DNA of 34,586 nt, taken from positions 1 through 34,586 of the forward strand of contig PKTA01000217.1 of assembly GCA_002869365.1 (NCBI GenBank), given 5' to 3'. The DNA comes from Marinilabiliales bacterium. Its GTDB lineage: Bacteria > Bacteroidota > Bacteroidia > Bacteroidales > F082. The position numbers were made by a program, and so were the translations under genes. Shown here in pieces: positions 25,601 through 33,690 of the stretch. Under the pieces are notes generated by a model, which made no database searches, had not been told where the DNA came from, and saw only the letters and a list, made by a program, of their open reading frames with translations. Positions within the stretch are counted from its first letter, which is position 1; each line of letters begins with the position of its first letter.

Positions 25601-26487
25601 CATATCCCGCAAGTTTTGAGTTAACAGATAAAGTCCTTTATAAAGGAAAAACAACAGTGAAGGATGGTCTTTTTAGTTTTGACTTTCTGGTACCTAAAGA
25701 TATTTCTTATAATTATGGTTTTGGTAAAATAAGCTATTATGCTATGGATACCATAATAAGTAATGATGCCTGGGGAGGTTATAATAACTTTATTATTGGT
25801 GGTACTGATGAAACTATTTCCGATAATAAAATTGGGCCTGATATAAACTTATTTATAAATAGTCGTAATTTTAATGATGGTGATCAGGTGGAAAACTCCA
25901 TAAACCTTATTGCAGACTTTTACGATGAAAATGGGATAAACGTTACAGGTAGCAGTTTGGGAAGGGATATAGTTTGCATTATTGATGAAAATACATCTAA
26001 TTCAATGGTTCTTAATGATTATTATAGTCCTGAAGTAGACACATATAAAAGTGGAACTTTACAATATGAGATTGGTAATCTTGAACCTGGTCTGCATACA
26101 ATAAGTTTGCGTGCATGGGATCTGATTAACAATTCATCCATCGCAACTACCGAGTTTCTAATTGTTGAGGATGAAACTCCTGTTAAAGGTGTTTATAATT
26201 ATCCTAATCCTTTTTTCGACAACACTACATTTGCTTTCCGCTTAGGTTCTTCTAAGTTTACGAAAGCTGTTAAAATAGAAATTTTTGATATTAGAGGACA
26301 ACTGATTAATAGCCTCGAAAGTGATTTTGGCGATTATGGTGCATATATTACTGAACTAAACTGGAATGGAACAGATAAAAATGGTAATAAACTAAAACAT
26401 GGCTTATATATATATAAAATGTATATAACAGATACACAGAATAATACAACAACAATACAACAAAAAATGATTAAATTGGCTGAATAA
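22690..26487 (+). CDS. porU: T9SS PorU-type C25 peptidase (sortase), copy 2, full length
   Basis: The 1265-residue protein is homologous over its length to copy 1. A signal peptide covers about residues 1-19 (ending VTVLGQ). The PorU N-terminal region contains NGQWYKMGIVNTGIHKL and DDLVENPAEYVGLDDGSFDDG. The C25 protease domain carries His 776 (NYTGHGGL) and Cys 810 (TATCEFSR), the same 34-residue spacing as in copy 1. Ig-like segments follow, and the C-terminal domain starts at YNYPNPFFDNT. Because it is intact and lies directly before porV, it is the better candidate for the working sortase. It begins 62 bases after the copy 1 frame ends, so it may share the upstream transcript. No exact -7 box was seen in that gap. 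Confidence 0.9.
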   Translation: MKNFLIAVFIIFSVTVLGQNRLDIELKWNDIQSVSTVKDVNINFLTFAGSTTEYKYGSLPVFIKQLTPPSTVYTYELEIINEVCDTLSYDETQIISDRDLVTENFVLEFSNDNIKLLPIKYNDKGNRLIILKSFSLLSYLVPVPEEKLNKNIEQTFADNSVLSNGQWYKMGIVNTGIHKLERSDLIEMGVNPDNIDVDKIGIFGNYTGMLPESNEKERPDDLVENPAEYVGLDDGSFDDGDFILFYAQSQQVWRYNPFTIRFDHFKNIYADTVYYFFTPDMGTQKNISIEQSLNQEPTIVVNSFVDYLAHEEDEENLMYSGKDWFGEKLSMLEPEISFSHTIPHLKKDKAIFVVFKVVARAYETSSFKVFINDQVVIDSTTISKVNPASEGIYAREAMRSVTFFANNNNLDIRTSYSTSSNSASFWLDYYLLNFERDLVFDGGQMAFRQPSATGLGNITNFEITNNSGNAEVWDITNYHQPHKITVNTNGNIDDFTIATDSLREFICFDGSSFLKPVVYHEVENQNIHGIEQVDFVIISPEFLKPAANRLAEIHREHDGMTTLVVSPEEIYNEFSSGSQDVVAIRDFMRMLYKKGAFSNSHGYLLMFGHGSFDYKNRVPDNSNIVPTYESEESLRATQSYVTDDFFGLLDDDEGAYCSGELDIGIGRFPVKNIDEANIAVDKIERYLFKDKENLHNWAQTICFIADDGDNNLHFKQADKQLVPIADTLNPGLIINKIYSDAHAKVKIPGGYRFPEVNEKIESQVNQGALIVNYTGHGGLIGWSEELILDVPTIHSFDNHNKLPLFITATCEFSRFDDPEFTSAGEYVFLNENGGGIALMTTTRLAYASANIILNMRLYNNLLKKEDGKLPRLGDMNRMAKNPSSTNFLNFTLLGDPALQLDFPEYDIQTLSINNKDLTVIPDTVNAMSEVTITGRIVDETGSLLNDFNGYLYPVIYDKASVYSTLGNSQGSYPASFELTDKVLYKGKTTVKDGLFSFDFLVPKDISYNYGFGKISYYAMDTIISNDAWGGYNNFIIGGTDETISDNKIGPDINLFINSRNFNDGDQVENSINLIADFYDENGINVTGSSLGRDIVCIIDENTSNSMVLNDYYSPEVDTYKSGTLQYEIGNLEPGLHTISLRAWDLINNSSIATTEFLIVEDETPVKGVYNYPNPFFDNTTFAFRLGSSKFTKAVKIEIFDIRGQLINSLESDFGDYGAYITELNWNGTDKNGNKLKHGLYIYKMYITDTQNNTTTIQQKMIKLAE

Positions 26488-26521
26488 TAGTAAGTGAATA
26501 ATAATAGTTAATTTAATTCGT

Positions 26522-26529
26522 TAATTTTG
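26522..26529 (+). promoter_or_regulatory. Candidate -7 box for porV
   Basis: TAATTTTG, within TTAATTTTGC, is 29 bases before the porV ATG, the same word and distance as upstream of the two nhaD genes. It suggests that porV can be expressed independently of porU. No exact -33 TTTG. Confidence 0.5.
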
Positions 26530-26558
26530 CAGACATTTTTTAATACGATAAAATACTT

Positions 26559-27788
26559 ATGAAGATTAGATTTCTTTTAATAAGCGGATTCATTGCCTTG
26601 ATTTTTAACCTGAATGCTCAGAATTATAATAATCTTTCAGGTCAGGATGGTGGCATAAATGTAATTACAACAGCAGTTCCATTTTTAACTATAGGCCCTG
26701 ATGCTCGTGCAGGTGGTATGGCTGACGGTGGTGTAGCATCAAGTCCTGATGCGAGTTCAATGCATTGGAATCCTGCTAAATATGCATTTATTGATGAAGA
26801 ATTTGGTTTTTCACTTTCATATACTCCATGGTTGAGAAATCTTGTGAATGATATCAACCTGGCCTATGTTACAGGATTTGTAAAACTTGATGACATCCAA
26901 ACAATTGCATTTTCCTTGAGATATTTTACTCTTGGTGATATTCAGTTTACTGATGATCAGGGAACTTCATTAGGAACTTATAAGCCAAACGAATTTGCCT
27001 TTTCAGGAACTTATTCCCGTAAACTGCATCAGAATTTGTCGTTGGCAGTTGCCGGTAGATTTATATATTCAAACCTTACTCAAGGGCAAAATGTACAGGG
27101 AGTTGAAACCAAACCGGGGATTTCTGTGGCTGCAGATGTAGCATTATACTGGCAGAAAAAAGTAAACTGGTTTGAAGGTATGGATGCTGAATTTGCCTGG
27201 GGACTTAATATCTCAAACATAGGTAATAAAATATCTTATTCCGGATCAAATATTGAAACTGATTTTATTCCAACAAACCTAAGACTTGGGCCAAGGTTAA
27301 CACTTGAACTGGATGATTATAATAAAATATCTTTTCAACTTGATATAAATAAATTATTGGTTCCAACACCACCTATTTATGCTCTTGACTCAAACAATAA
27401 CCGTATTCCTATTCCTGGAAGTGATAAGTTTGAAATAGCTGAGGGCAGGGATCCTGATGTTCCACCATTGAGAGGTATGCTACAATCGTTTTACGATGCT
27501 CCGGGAGGTGCAAAAGAAGAGTTCCGTGAGATTAGTTATTCTGTAGGTATGGAATACTGGTATAATAACCTTCTGGCGATTAGAGGTGGTTTCTTTTGGG
27601 AAGATAAAACAAAAGGTAATAGAAAATATTTCGATCTTGGCGTAGGTTTACGTTATAATACTTTCGGCCTCGATTTCTCATATTTGATTCCTGTTGTTTC
27701 ACAACAACATCCACTTCAAAATACACTTCGTTTCTCACTATTGTTCAACTTTAATAACGCTAAGAAGACAATAGTTCCCAAAGGCTAA
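26559..27788 (+). CDS. porV: T9SS outer-membrane shuttle protein PorV (LptO)
   Basis: PorV is a FadL-like 14-stranded outer-membrane barrel. It collects T9SS cargo by its C-terminal domain from the SprA/Sov channel and hands it to PorU. The 409-residue protein has a signal peptide (about 1-20, ending LNAQ) and the PorV signature FLTIGPDARAGGMADGGVA (about 43-61). SSMHWNPAKYAF and YTPWLRNLVNDINLAYV follow, and the protein ends as a beta-barrel with aromatic strands. It follows porU copy 2 with 71 bases between them and is 5 bases ahead of ispF. porU-porV adjacency is conserved in Bacteroidota. Confidence 0.94.
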   Translation: MKIRFLLISGFIALIFNLNAQNYNNLSGQDGGINVITTAVPFLTIGPDARAGGMADGGVASSPDASSMHWNPAKYAFIDEEFGFSLSYTPWLRNLVNDINLAYVTGFVKLDDIQTIAFSLRYFTLGDIQFTDDQGTSLGTYKPNEFAFSGTYSRKLHQNLSLAVAGRFIYSNLTQGQNVQGVETKPGISVAADVALYWQKKVNWFEGMDAEFAWGLNISNIGNKISYSGSNIETDFIPTNLRLGPRLTLELDDYNKISFQLDINKLLVPTPPIYALDSNNNRIPIPGSDKFEIAEGRDPDVPPLRGMLQSFYDAPGGAKEEFREISYSVGMEYWYNNLLAIRGGFFWEDKTKGNRKYFDLGVGLRYNTFGLDFSYLIPVVSQQHPLQNTLRFSLLFNFNNAKKTIVPKG

Positions 27789-27793
27789 TAGAA

Positions 27794-28288
27794 ATGTATA
27801 GGACAGGCTTCGGTTACGATATTCATGCTTTGGCAGAGGGTCGCGAACTTGTTCTCGGAGGCATAAAAATCCCTTTTCATAAAGGTTTACTGGGGCATTC
27901 CGATGCCGATGTATTGCTACATGCAATTATCGACTCATTACTTGGAGCTGCCGCTATGGGAGATATTGGAACACATTTTCCTGATACTTCCGAAGAGTTT
28001 AAAGATTATTCGAGTGCAAAAATGTTGGAATATGTTGTAAAACTGATTTCCGATTCTGGGTATAAGATATCCAATATCGATACTAGCATCGTAATTGAAA
28101 AGCCTAAAATTCAACCTTATATCACTAATATTAAACAATCAATTTCAAAAGTTTTAAAAATTGATGTTGGTGCTGTTTCAATAAAAGCTAAAACGAACGA
28201 AGGATTTGGTGATATTGGAAATAATGAGGCTGTTGCCGCTTATGCTAACTGCTTGATATATAAATTGTCCAATAGTCAAAAGGTCTAA
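27794..28288 (+). CDS. ispF: 2-C-methyl-D-erythritol 2,4-cyclodiphosphate synthase
   Basis: IspF converts CDP-methylerythritol 2-phosphate to the cyclic diphosphate in the MEP route to isoprenoids. The 164-residue enzyme has the metal-binding D-x-H in GYDIHAL (residues 7-13). It also has GLLGHSDADVLLHAI, GDIGTHFPDT and the C-terminal KTNEGFGDIGNNEAVAAYA block. It starts 5 bases after porV, indicating co-transcription. The normal enzyme end is reached near NCLIYK. The last residues, NSQKV, and the stop codon are encoded within a 16-base tandem repeat (28271-28302), so the tail looks like a recent extension by repeat DNA. Confidence 0.95.
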   Translation: MYRTGFGYDIHALAEGRELVLGGIKIPFHKGLLGHSDADVLLHAIIDSLLGAAAMGDIGTHFPDTSEEFKDYSSAKMLEYVVKLISDSGYKISNIDTSIVIEKPKIQPYITNIKQSISKVLKIDVGAVSIKAKTNEGFGDIGNNEAVAAYANCLIYKLSNSQKV

Positions 28289-28302
28289 TAGTCAAAAGGT
28301 CC
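28271..28302. repeat. 16-base tandem duplication across the ispF stop codon
   Basis: AATAGTCAAAAGGTCT (28271-28286) is followed directly by AATAGTCAAAAGGTCC (28287-28302). The first copy encodes the last ispF residues and supplies the T of the stop codon. The related words CCAAAAGTGTCTAA follow. Such 'agtctaatagtcaaa' spacer repeats resemble those in the block upstream of upp. Confidence 0.85.
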
Positions 28303-28397
28303 AAAAGTGTCTAATTATATAATACTCCCTAAGCAACTTATAAAAATTAAATAATGCTAAAATCAACCCGTCTATTCAACTCTCTGACCATTCGACC

Positions 28398-29828
28398 TTA
28401 CCCAAACATATCTTCTTTGAAATTAATTAGGAAAAGATTTTCTGTTGCTCTTGTAAATGCAGTATACAGCCATCTTAAAAATTCTGTATTCAGCATTTCA
28501 TCGCTAAGCCATCCCTGATCTATAATTACTGTTGGCCACTGTCCTCCCTGAGTTTTATGACAAGTCATAGCATACGCAAACTTTATATGTAGAGCATTAA
28601 AAAAAGGATTAATCATTACCTGTGCAACTGCCTGACCTCGTGTAGGAGCATCGGAATAATCTTCCAATACTGCTTCAAAAAGACTGTTTCTTTGATCCAG
28701 ACTCAGCCCCGGTCCTTCGGCCATAATGGTGTCTAACAGTAGTTTTACCGTTATTTCCTTTTCATCGGGATAATCTATTAATCTGATTTCAGCCTCCGCA
28801 AACCTGAAACCATATACATCTTCCAGTTTATTGATTCTTATTATATCAATCATTTCGCCATTGGCAATAAAACCTGCTTTAGAATTTTCATCGAGCCAGA
28901 AATAGTTGTTTTTTACTATCATAAGCCTGTCACCGGCCTCTATTTCCTCTTCCCGTAAAAGGATTGCTTTGCGTATTTGTTCATTAAAAATATTGGCTCT
29001 TTTGTTAGTCCTGCAAATTAGTACGCTATTGTTTTGCACGGCATCATTAAAATTATCCTGAAGGATTTCTTCAAATTCGTATGCCGAATCAATTATTTTA
29101 ACATCATTTTTAAAACCCGATTTATCTAGCAATGGCAGGCTGGCGTCTGTATTGGTTAACTTAATTCTTAAAGTCGTTGCTGAATTAAGTATACCCGAAT
29201 CCAACGATTGCCGCATAACTTCCTTCATTTCAAAGGAATGTGCAGTAATATTATAAGCCGATTTTAAGTAATTAATATCCAGTGCCGGGCTAAGGTTTAA
29301 CCCTACAGGAGGAAGTTGGGCTGTATCGCCAACAAGAATAAGTTTATTTCCCTGATTTGAAAATACATATTCCACAAGATCGTCGAGCAAAGAATGACCT
29401 CCAAAGCCACCTTCGTCATTACTTCCTGAATCACTTATCATAGATGCCTCATCTACAATAAATACAGTGTTTTTTAATTTGTTTTTTTGAAGTTGTACAA
29501 TGGGATAGCCATTTTTACCCGTTACAATGAAATATATATAACGGTGAATTGTATGGGCAGGTTTTAAAGTGTACGAACTTAATACTTTAGCAGCTCTACC
29601 GGTTGGGGCTAGCAGTACAGTTTTAATTTTATTATTATCAAGTGTTTTAACATATGCTCCAAGTATACTCGTTTTACCTGTACCTGCATAACCTTTTAGG
29701 ATATATAATGGATTAGTTTTTAATGAGCAGTTGAATCTTGAAATATGGTTAATGGCAGATTTCTGATCTGAAGTGGGAACAAATTTAAAATTTGTTGTAA
29801 ACTGACTTTCAAACTCATAACTATTCAT
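28398..29828 (-). CDS. RecD2/Dda-like superfamily 1 DNA helicase
   Basis: The 476-residue protein is a compact SF1B-type helicase. Motif I is GYAGTGKTS (46-54) and motif Ia is LLAPTGRAAKVL. Motif II is VDEASM (125-130) and motif III is LVGDTAQLPPVG (165-176). The UvrD_C_2-type C-terminus contains YAMTCHKTQGGQWPTV and WLYTAFTRATENL (motifs V-VI). It is about the size of phage T4 Dda and lacks the RecB/RecC-binding regions of RecD, so a stand-alone 5'-3' helicase in repair or fork processing is likely. It starts 11 bases after the tamL stop on the same strand, so it probably shares that transcript. No RecB or RecC gene is near. Confidence 0.86.
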   Translation of the reverse strand: MNSYEFESQFTTNFKFVPTSDQKSAINHISRFNCSLKTNPLYILKGYAGTGKTSILGAYVKTLDNNKIKTVLLAPTGRAAKVLSSYTLKPAHTIHRYIYFIVTGKNGYPIVQLQKNKLKNTVFIVDEASMISDSGSNDEGGFGGHSLLDDLVEYVFSNQGNKLILVGDTAQLPPVGLNLSPALDINYLKSAYNITAHSFEMKEVMRQSLDSGILNSATTLRIKLTNTDASLPLLDKSGFKNDVKIIDSAYEFEEILQDNFNDAVQNNSVLICRTNKRANIFNEQIRKAILLREEEIEAGDRLMIVKNNYFWLDENSKAGFIANGEMIDIIRINKLEDVYGFRFAEAEIRLIDYPDEKEITVKLLLDTIMAEGPGLSLDQRNSLFEAVLEDYSDAPTRGQAVAQVMINPFFNALHIKFAYAMTCHKTQGGQWPTVIIDQGWLSDEMLNTEFLRWLYTAFTRATENLFLINFKEDMFG

Positions 29829-29839
29829 TAACGAAAATA

Positions 29840-32170
29840 TTAGAATGGATATCCAATTCCAAAGTTACCGATAATATTGTTAAATTGAAGGTAATCGAAT
29901 CTCCAGCGTTGGCCTTCAGGATAAGATGGATTTATAAAAGGCGCAGCAAAGTCGATACGAAAAATGAAAAATTTGAAATCTAACCTTATGCCAAGTCCCA
30001 TGTCCATTGCTATTTCTTTATAAAACCTATTAAATTTGAACTGTCCTTCAGGAAATGTAACCGATTGGTTATAGGTCCATATATTTCCAAAGTCACTAAA
30101 CACTGCACCATGTAAAAATGCATAAATTGGGAATCGGTATTCCACATTTACTTCTAATTGTATGTCGCCAATTCTTTCGTATTGATCAGTTCCGTTGTAT
30201 GAGCCGGGGCCAAGTGTACGGAAAGCCCAGCCTCGCATGCCGTTGGCGCCGCCGGCGTAGAAGCCTCTTTCATAAGGGATTTCATCAGAATTTAAATAGG
30301 GGAGACCATAACCTACGAATAAGCGTGTTGCAACTGACGATTTTTTGTTCTTTAGAAAATAATATTGACGAAAATCAAAATCAACTCTTAAGTATTGTGA
30401 ATATCTTACACCAAAAAATTCGTAATAGCCATCTGTTGTTTTGGAAGAGCCTAAAACAGTATTTAAACCATACAGAAGATTGCCCGATGTTTCGATGTTT
30501 GCCCTGAAGTATTCAAAGTTTTTAAGTCCGGCTTTGTTCTGATTAGAAAAAATAAAACTATAATTTAAGCCCAGTATCATGTGATCAGAGTATTGTTCTT
30601 TTAGTCGCTTATTGGTCTCTTGCTCAAGTATTTTGGCAAACTCTGCCGTTGGGTTTACTTTTACAAAGTTGATATTTATTGGTGTTAATATTTGTTTAAC
30701 AAGTTTATTGCTGTTCCATGAATAACCCAAACTGGCACGACTTATATTTCTGGAATAATTTGGTCTTCGTTGGTAATTATATCCAAAGGATAAGTTGGAA
30801 GTAGGGTTAAACCTTTGATTGAAGGCATTTAGTTTTATTGGAGATATAAATCGCGGGAAGAATATGGAACTCTGCACACCGGCTTCAAAAGTGTTAAAAA
30901 TACCACTACTTCCATCTCCCTGGTTTATTGTTTGAGCTTCAAAACCTCCATTGAAAACTATCCTGAAAACTTCGGCCCTGTTAAAGATATTCTTGTTAAG
31001 CAAGATGATATTTCCTCTCATTCCAAGATCACCGCTCGAATTTGTTCCCTCGGCAGCAACAGTAAATGAATTTAGTTCACTTTTCTGCATTCTGATTTTA
31101 CAGTTTAAAAATGAACTATCGGGGGTTGGTGGTCTTGAATTAAGGGTATCGAAACTAATATTAACAGTCCTAATTATTTGAAATGAAAATAATCGTTTAT
31201 ATGTTTCCTGAATGCCTGAAGAAGAATATGGCTTTCCTGGTTTTATTTTTATTGCCTGGTTAAAGGCGGAAGGTTTTAACTTTATCCTGTCGGCATATAA
31301 AAAATTATATGAAAAAGTCTTTCGTTCGTTCCAAAATTCTATTTCATGACTAATAGTATCGAATGATTGTTTTTTCGCCGGGATAAAGTCCGGAATAATA
31401 TTTACTTCGTCGATGAAATATCGTTTGTGTTTTTTTTCAATATATTTCCCTGGTTGATTTGTCGCTTCCCGTGGATTGTTAATTTTAACAACTAAATCCA
31501 TCGAATGTGTTTTCCCTGTGCTATCTACAATAAATTGAATATAGTTTCTGCTAAAATGGTAATATCCTGAATTACGTAGAATATTTGTTATTCTGTCACG
31601 CTCATCATCCATAGTATAAGCGTTGTAAATATCATCAACTTTTAAAAGCGATTTGCTTTTGTTTTTATCTATGAAAGACCTGATCAGGGTATCACTAATG
31701 TTATATTTTATATCAGATAATTTGTAAGGAGTGCTTGGAGTTATTAAAAATACCACTTCACTCTTGTATTTTTTGGATTTTATTTTGAATTCTACTTCTG
31801 ACTCGAAAAATCCAATATCACCCAAATATACCTTTAAATTTCTTTTTATTTTTTCAATATCTAAAGTATTTGTATATACAGCTTCTTCTCCAAATCTTTC
31901 ATTCAGCCAATTGTAAAACTTTGTGTTTTTTTCTTTGTTTTTATAATAAACAAACAGTTTAGGATGTATGAATAATAGTTTCGAATTAGCTTTTGGTTTT
32001 ATAAGAGTTCTTAATTCTGAGACTTTGATTTCGGGAGGTTTGTTGCTTATTTTAAAACTATATTTTGAAGTTATTTTTTTACCTTCAGGAATATATTTTT
32101 TTACCGAGCATGCTGATGCAAGAAACAAGATTAAAACAAATGACAGAAGTTTGAATAACTTATTTTTCAA
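29840..32170 (-). CDS. tamL: TamL: lipidated TamA/BamA-family outer-membrane assembly protein
   Basis: The 776-residue protein has a lipoprotein signal ending at C21 (LASAC), followed by SVKKYIPEGKK, the usual start of Bacteroidota TamL. POTRA-like repeats cover about residues 35-310. The Omp85 16-stranded barrel covers the rest and contains ERGFYAGGANGMRGWAFRTL with the RGW motif of lid loop L6 at about residues 637-656. It ends FGIGYPF with a C-terminal aromatic residue, as barrel proteins do. TamL works with TamB to insert outer-membrane proteins or move lipids. tamB is often adjacent in other genomes but is not in this window. It lies 145 bases after the KAS III gene and 11 bases before the helicase gene. 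Confidence 0.88.
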   Translation of the reverse strand: MKNKLFKLLSFVLILFLASACSVKKYIPEGKKITSKYSFKISNKPPEIKVSELRTLIKPKANSKLLFIHPKLFVYYKNKEKNTKFYNWLNERFGEEAVYTNTLDIEKIKRNLKVYLGDIGFFESEVEFKIKSKKYKSEVVFLITPSTPYKLSDIKYNISDTLIRSFIDKNKSKSLLKVDDIYNAYTMDDERDRITNILRNSGYYHFSRNYIQFIVDSTGKTHSMDLVVKINNPREATNQPGKYIEKKHKRYFIDEVNIIPDFIPAKKQSFDTISHEIEFWNERKTFSYNFLYADRIKLKPSAFNQAIKIKPGKPYSSSGIQETYKRLFSFQIIRTVNISFDTLNSRPPTPDSSFLNCKIRMQKSELNSFTVAAEGTNSSGDLGMRGNIILLNKNIFNRAEVFRIVFNGGFEAQTINQGDGSSGIFNTFEAGVQSSIFFPRFISPIKLNAFNQRFNPTSNLSFGYNYQRRPNYSRNISRASLGYSWNSNKLVKQILTPININFVKVNPTAEFAKILEQETNKRLKEQYSDHMILGLNYSFIFSNQNKAGLKNFEYFRANIETSGNLLYGLNTVLGSSKTTDGYYEFFGVRYSQYLRVDFDFRQYYFLKNKKSSVATRLFVGYGLPYLNSDEIPYERGFYAGGANGMRGWAFRTLGPGSYNGTDQYERIGDIQLEVNVEYRFPIYAFLHGAVFSDFGNIWTYNQSVTFPEGQFKFNRFYKEIAMDMGLGIRLDFKFFIFRIDFAAPFINPSYPEGQRWRFDYLQFNNIIGNFGIGYPF

Positions 32171-32210
32171 TGTTTTTTATTTATATACCGGTAATTATAA
32201 TATAATATCA

Positions 32211-32218
32211 CAAAAATA
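32211..32218 (-). promoter_or_regulatory. Candidate -7 box for tamL
   Basis: CAAAAATA on the plus strand reads TATTTTTG on the minus strand, fitting TAnnTTTG, 40 bases before the tamL ATG. It partly overlaps the first copy of a 13-base direct repeat. No clear -33 element. Confidence 0.35.
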
Positions 32219-32262
32219 GAATTCTTTTTCTTAAAACAATCGGATAAGGAAAATAGAATTCT
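32213..32262. repeat. 13-base direct repeat pair upstream of tamL
   Basis: AAAATAGAATTCT occurs at 32213-32225 and again at 32250-32262, 37 bases start to start. Each copy contains the palindrome AGAATTCT. The pair overlaps and flanks the candidate tamL -7 box, so a regulator-binding site is possible. Confidence 0.6.
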
Positions 32263-32315
32263 AATTATGATAAGTTTTAATTAGTGTGGAATTTTATATA
32301 GATTAAAATTTTGGA

Positions 32316-33428
32316 TTAATACCTATAACAAATAGCATTAATATTCATTCCTGCACCTACTGAGGCAAACATTATTAAATCGCCTTTATTGAGTTTGTGA
32401 TTTCCTTCGGCAACTCTTTGCCCTTCATGGTATATTTGCTGGCATTCACCTTTAATTACCATATCCAGAAGTGTTGGTACTGTTCCAACTGAACTATTAC
32501 CTAGTTTATTAATACTCATAGGCATAATATATTCAGGGATATTTCTTTCTTTATAAAGTCTGTAAAATCTCTTGATGATTTCGAAATCCATCTTTTCATT
32601 TGCCTGGTGAATAAAAATCTTTTTAAGATCTTTTATTTCAGCTCCCGCTTTGTCCATGGCTAATTTCATTGCATTTGGAACATGAGTTAATGCGAATTCG
32701 TATATTTTTCTACCATGCATTTTAATATACCTGACCTTTGGATCGGTATTAGTAATATTACTTTTTCCAAGGAAAAGGTAGTAAGCTTCCTCATTGGCAT
32801 ATGTTTCCATAGCAAAACTTAATATACCTTCTTTGGAATTACCTTCAACACCTTCAACAACAGCAGCACCTGCTCCATCGGAATATATCATGGAATCCCG
32901 ATCATGCATGTCAAGAACTCTGGAAAGAGTTTCTGCCGAAACTACCAGGCAACGCTTGGCAATTCCTGATTTTATATAAGAGTATGCTTGTATCATTCCC
33001 TGTATCCATCCCGGGCAACCGAAAATGATATCATAGGCAACACATGATGGGTTTTTTATTCCAAGATTGTGTTTTATTCTTGATGCTATACTAGGTAATA
33101 AGTCGGTTTGTATTGTGTCTTTTGTTACATCTCCAAAGTTCTCAGCCACAATTATCTGGTCTATAGTTTCCGGGTCAATTCCAGCATCTTCGATGGCTAA
33201 TTTGGCCGCTATTGTTCCTAAATCTGAAGCACATTGGTTATCGTCGGCATATCGTCTCTCCTCAATGCCGGTAATTGCTTTGAATTTAGCAGCAATTTCT
33301 TCGTGTTCTGCTTCGAAAATATTAGAATTTTCATCGTAGAAAACGTTTTTAGCAAAATCTTCGTTAGTAACTATATTTTCGGGTATATATTTTCCTGTGC
33401 CGGTTATGACTATATTGTTGAAACTCAT
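32316..33428 (-). CDS. 3-oxoacyl-ACP synthase III (FabH-like) family enzyme
   Basis: The 370-residue thiolase-fold enzyme carries the KAS III catalytic triad: Cys 138 (FGCPGW), His 274 (IFIHQANEKM) and Asn 311 (KLGNSSVGTVP). The opening IVITGTGKYIPENIVTN and the SDGAGAAVVEG block are typical. It is longer than housekeeping FabH (about 320-335 residues), with an insertion near residues 31-50. It may therefore be a second KAS III used for specialised acyl chains, such as flexirubin- or other aryl/alkyl-type lipids, rather than general initiation. No other fatty-acid genes are adjacent. It is the first gene of a minus-strand group, 145 bases upstream of tamL. Confidence 0.88.
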   Translation of the reverse strand: MSFNNIVITGTGKYIPENIVTNEDFAKNVFYDENSNIFEAEHEEIAAKFKAITGIEERRYADDNQCASDLGTIAAKLAIEDAGIDPETIDQIIVAENFGDVTKDTIQTDLLPSIASRIKHNLGIKNPSCVAYDIIFGCPGWIQGMIQAYSYIKSGIAKRCLVVSAETLSRVLDMHDRDSMIYSDGAGAAVVEGVEGNSKEGILSFAMETYANEEAYYLFLGKSNITNTDPKVRYIKMHGRKIYEFALTHVPNAMKLAMDKAGAEIKDLKKIFIHQANEKMDFEIIKRFYRLYKERNIPEYIMPMSINKLGNSSVGTVPTLLDMVIKGECQQIYHEGQRVAEGNHKLNKGDLIMFASVGAGMNINAICYRY

Positions 33429-33653
33429 AAATGTTGATTATTGAATAATCTGCTAAATTAAATAATTTAGCTAGTAGATAGCAAGTTGTTAGTTGTGATT
33501 TCACATATTTTGTGATTTTGGCAAACTGGAATTTAGTAAATGCTCATGGTTTATTTATAACAAACCTTTGCGGAAAAGAAATAAAAAGTGGTTTTTTTGA
33601 TTAGAACAAAGAATTTGCAATAAAAAATGTAAATAGGAATTTAATAAAAAATT

Positions 33654-33683
33654 AAAAAAGCCAAACCGTAATGGTTTGGCTTT
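33654..33683 (-). terminator. Rho-independent terminator after tRNA-Val
   Basis: A perfect 11-bp stem (33657-33667 and 33673-33683) with core GCCAAACC/GGTTTGGC and a five-base loop is followed on the minus strand by a T-run. It begins 8 bases beyond the tRNA 3' end. Confidence 0.88.
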
Positions 33684-33690
33684 GATTGTG

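Noticed and set aside
30118-30507. 129-codon open frame on the plus strand
   Set aside because: It is antisense to the conserved TamL barrel, and its translation is low-complexity without recognisable motifs.
33494-33505. TGTGATTTCACA palindrome upstream of the KAS III gene as a CRP-type site
   Set aside because: CRP sites need a six-base spacer between TGTGA and TCACA; here it is two. A short palindrome in AT-rich DNA is weak evidence alone.
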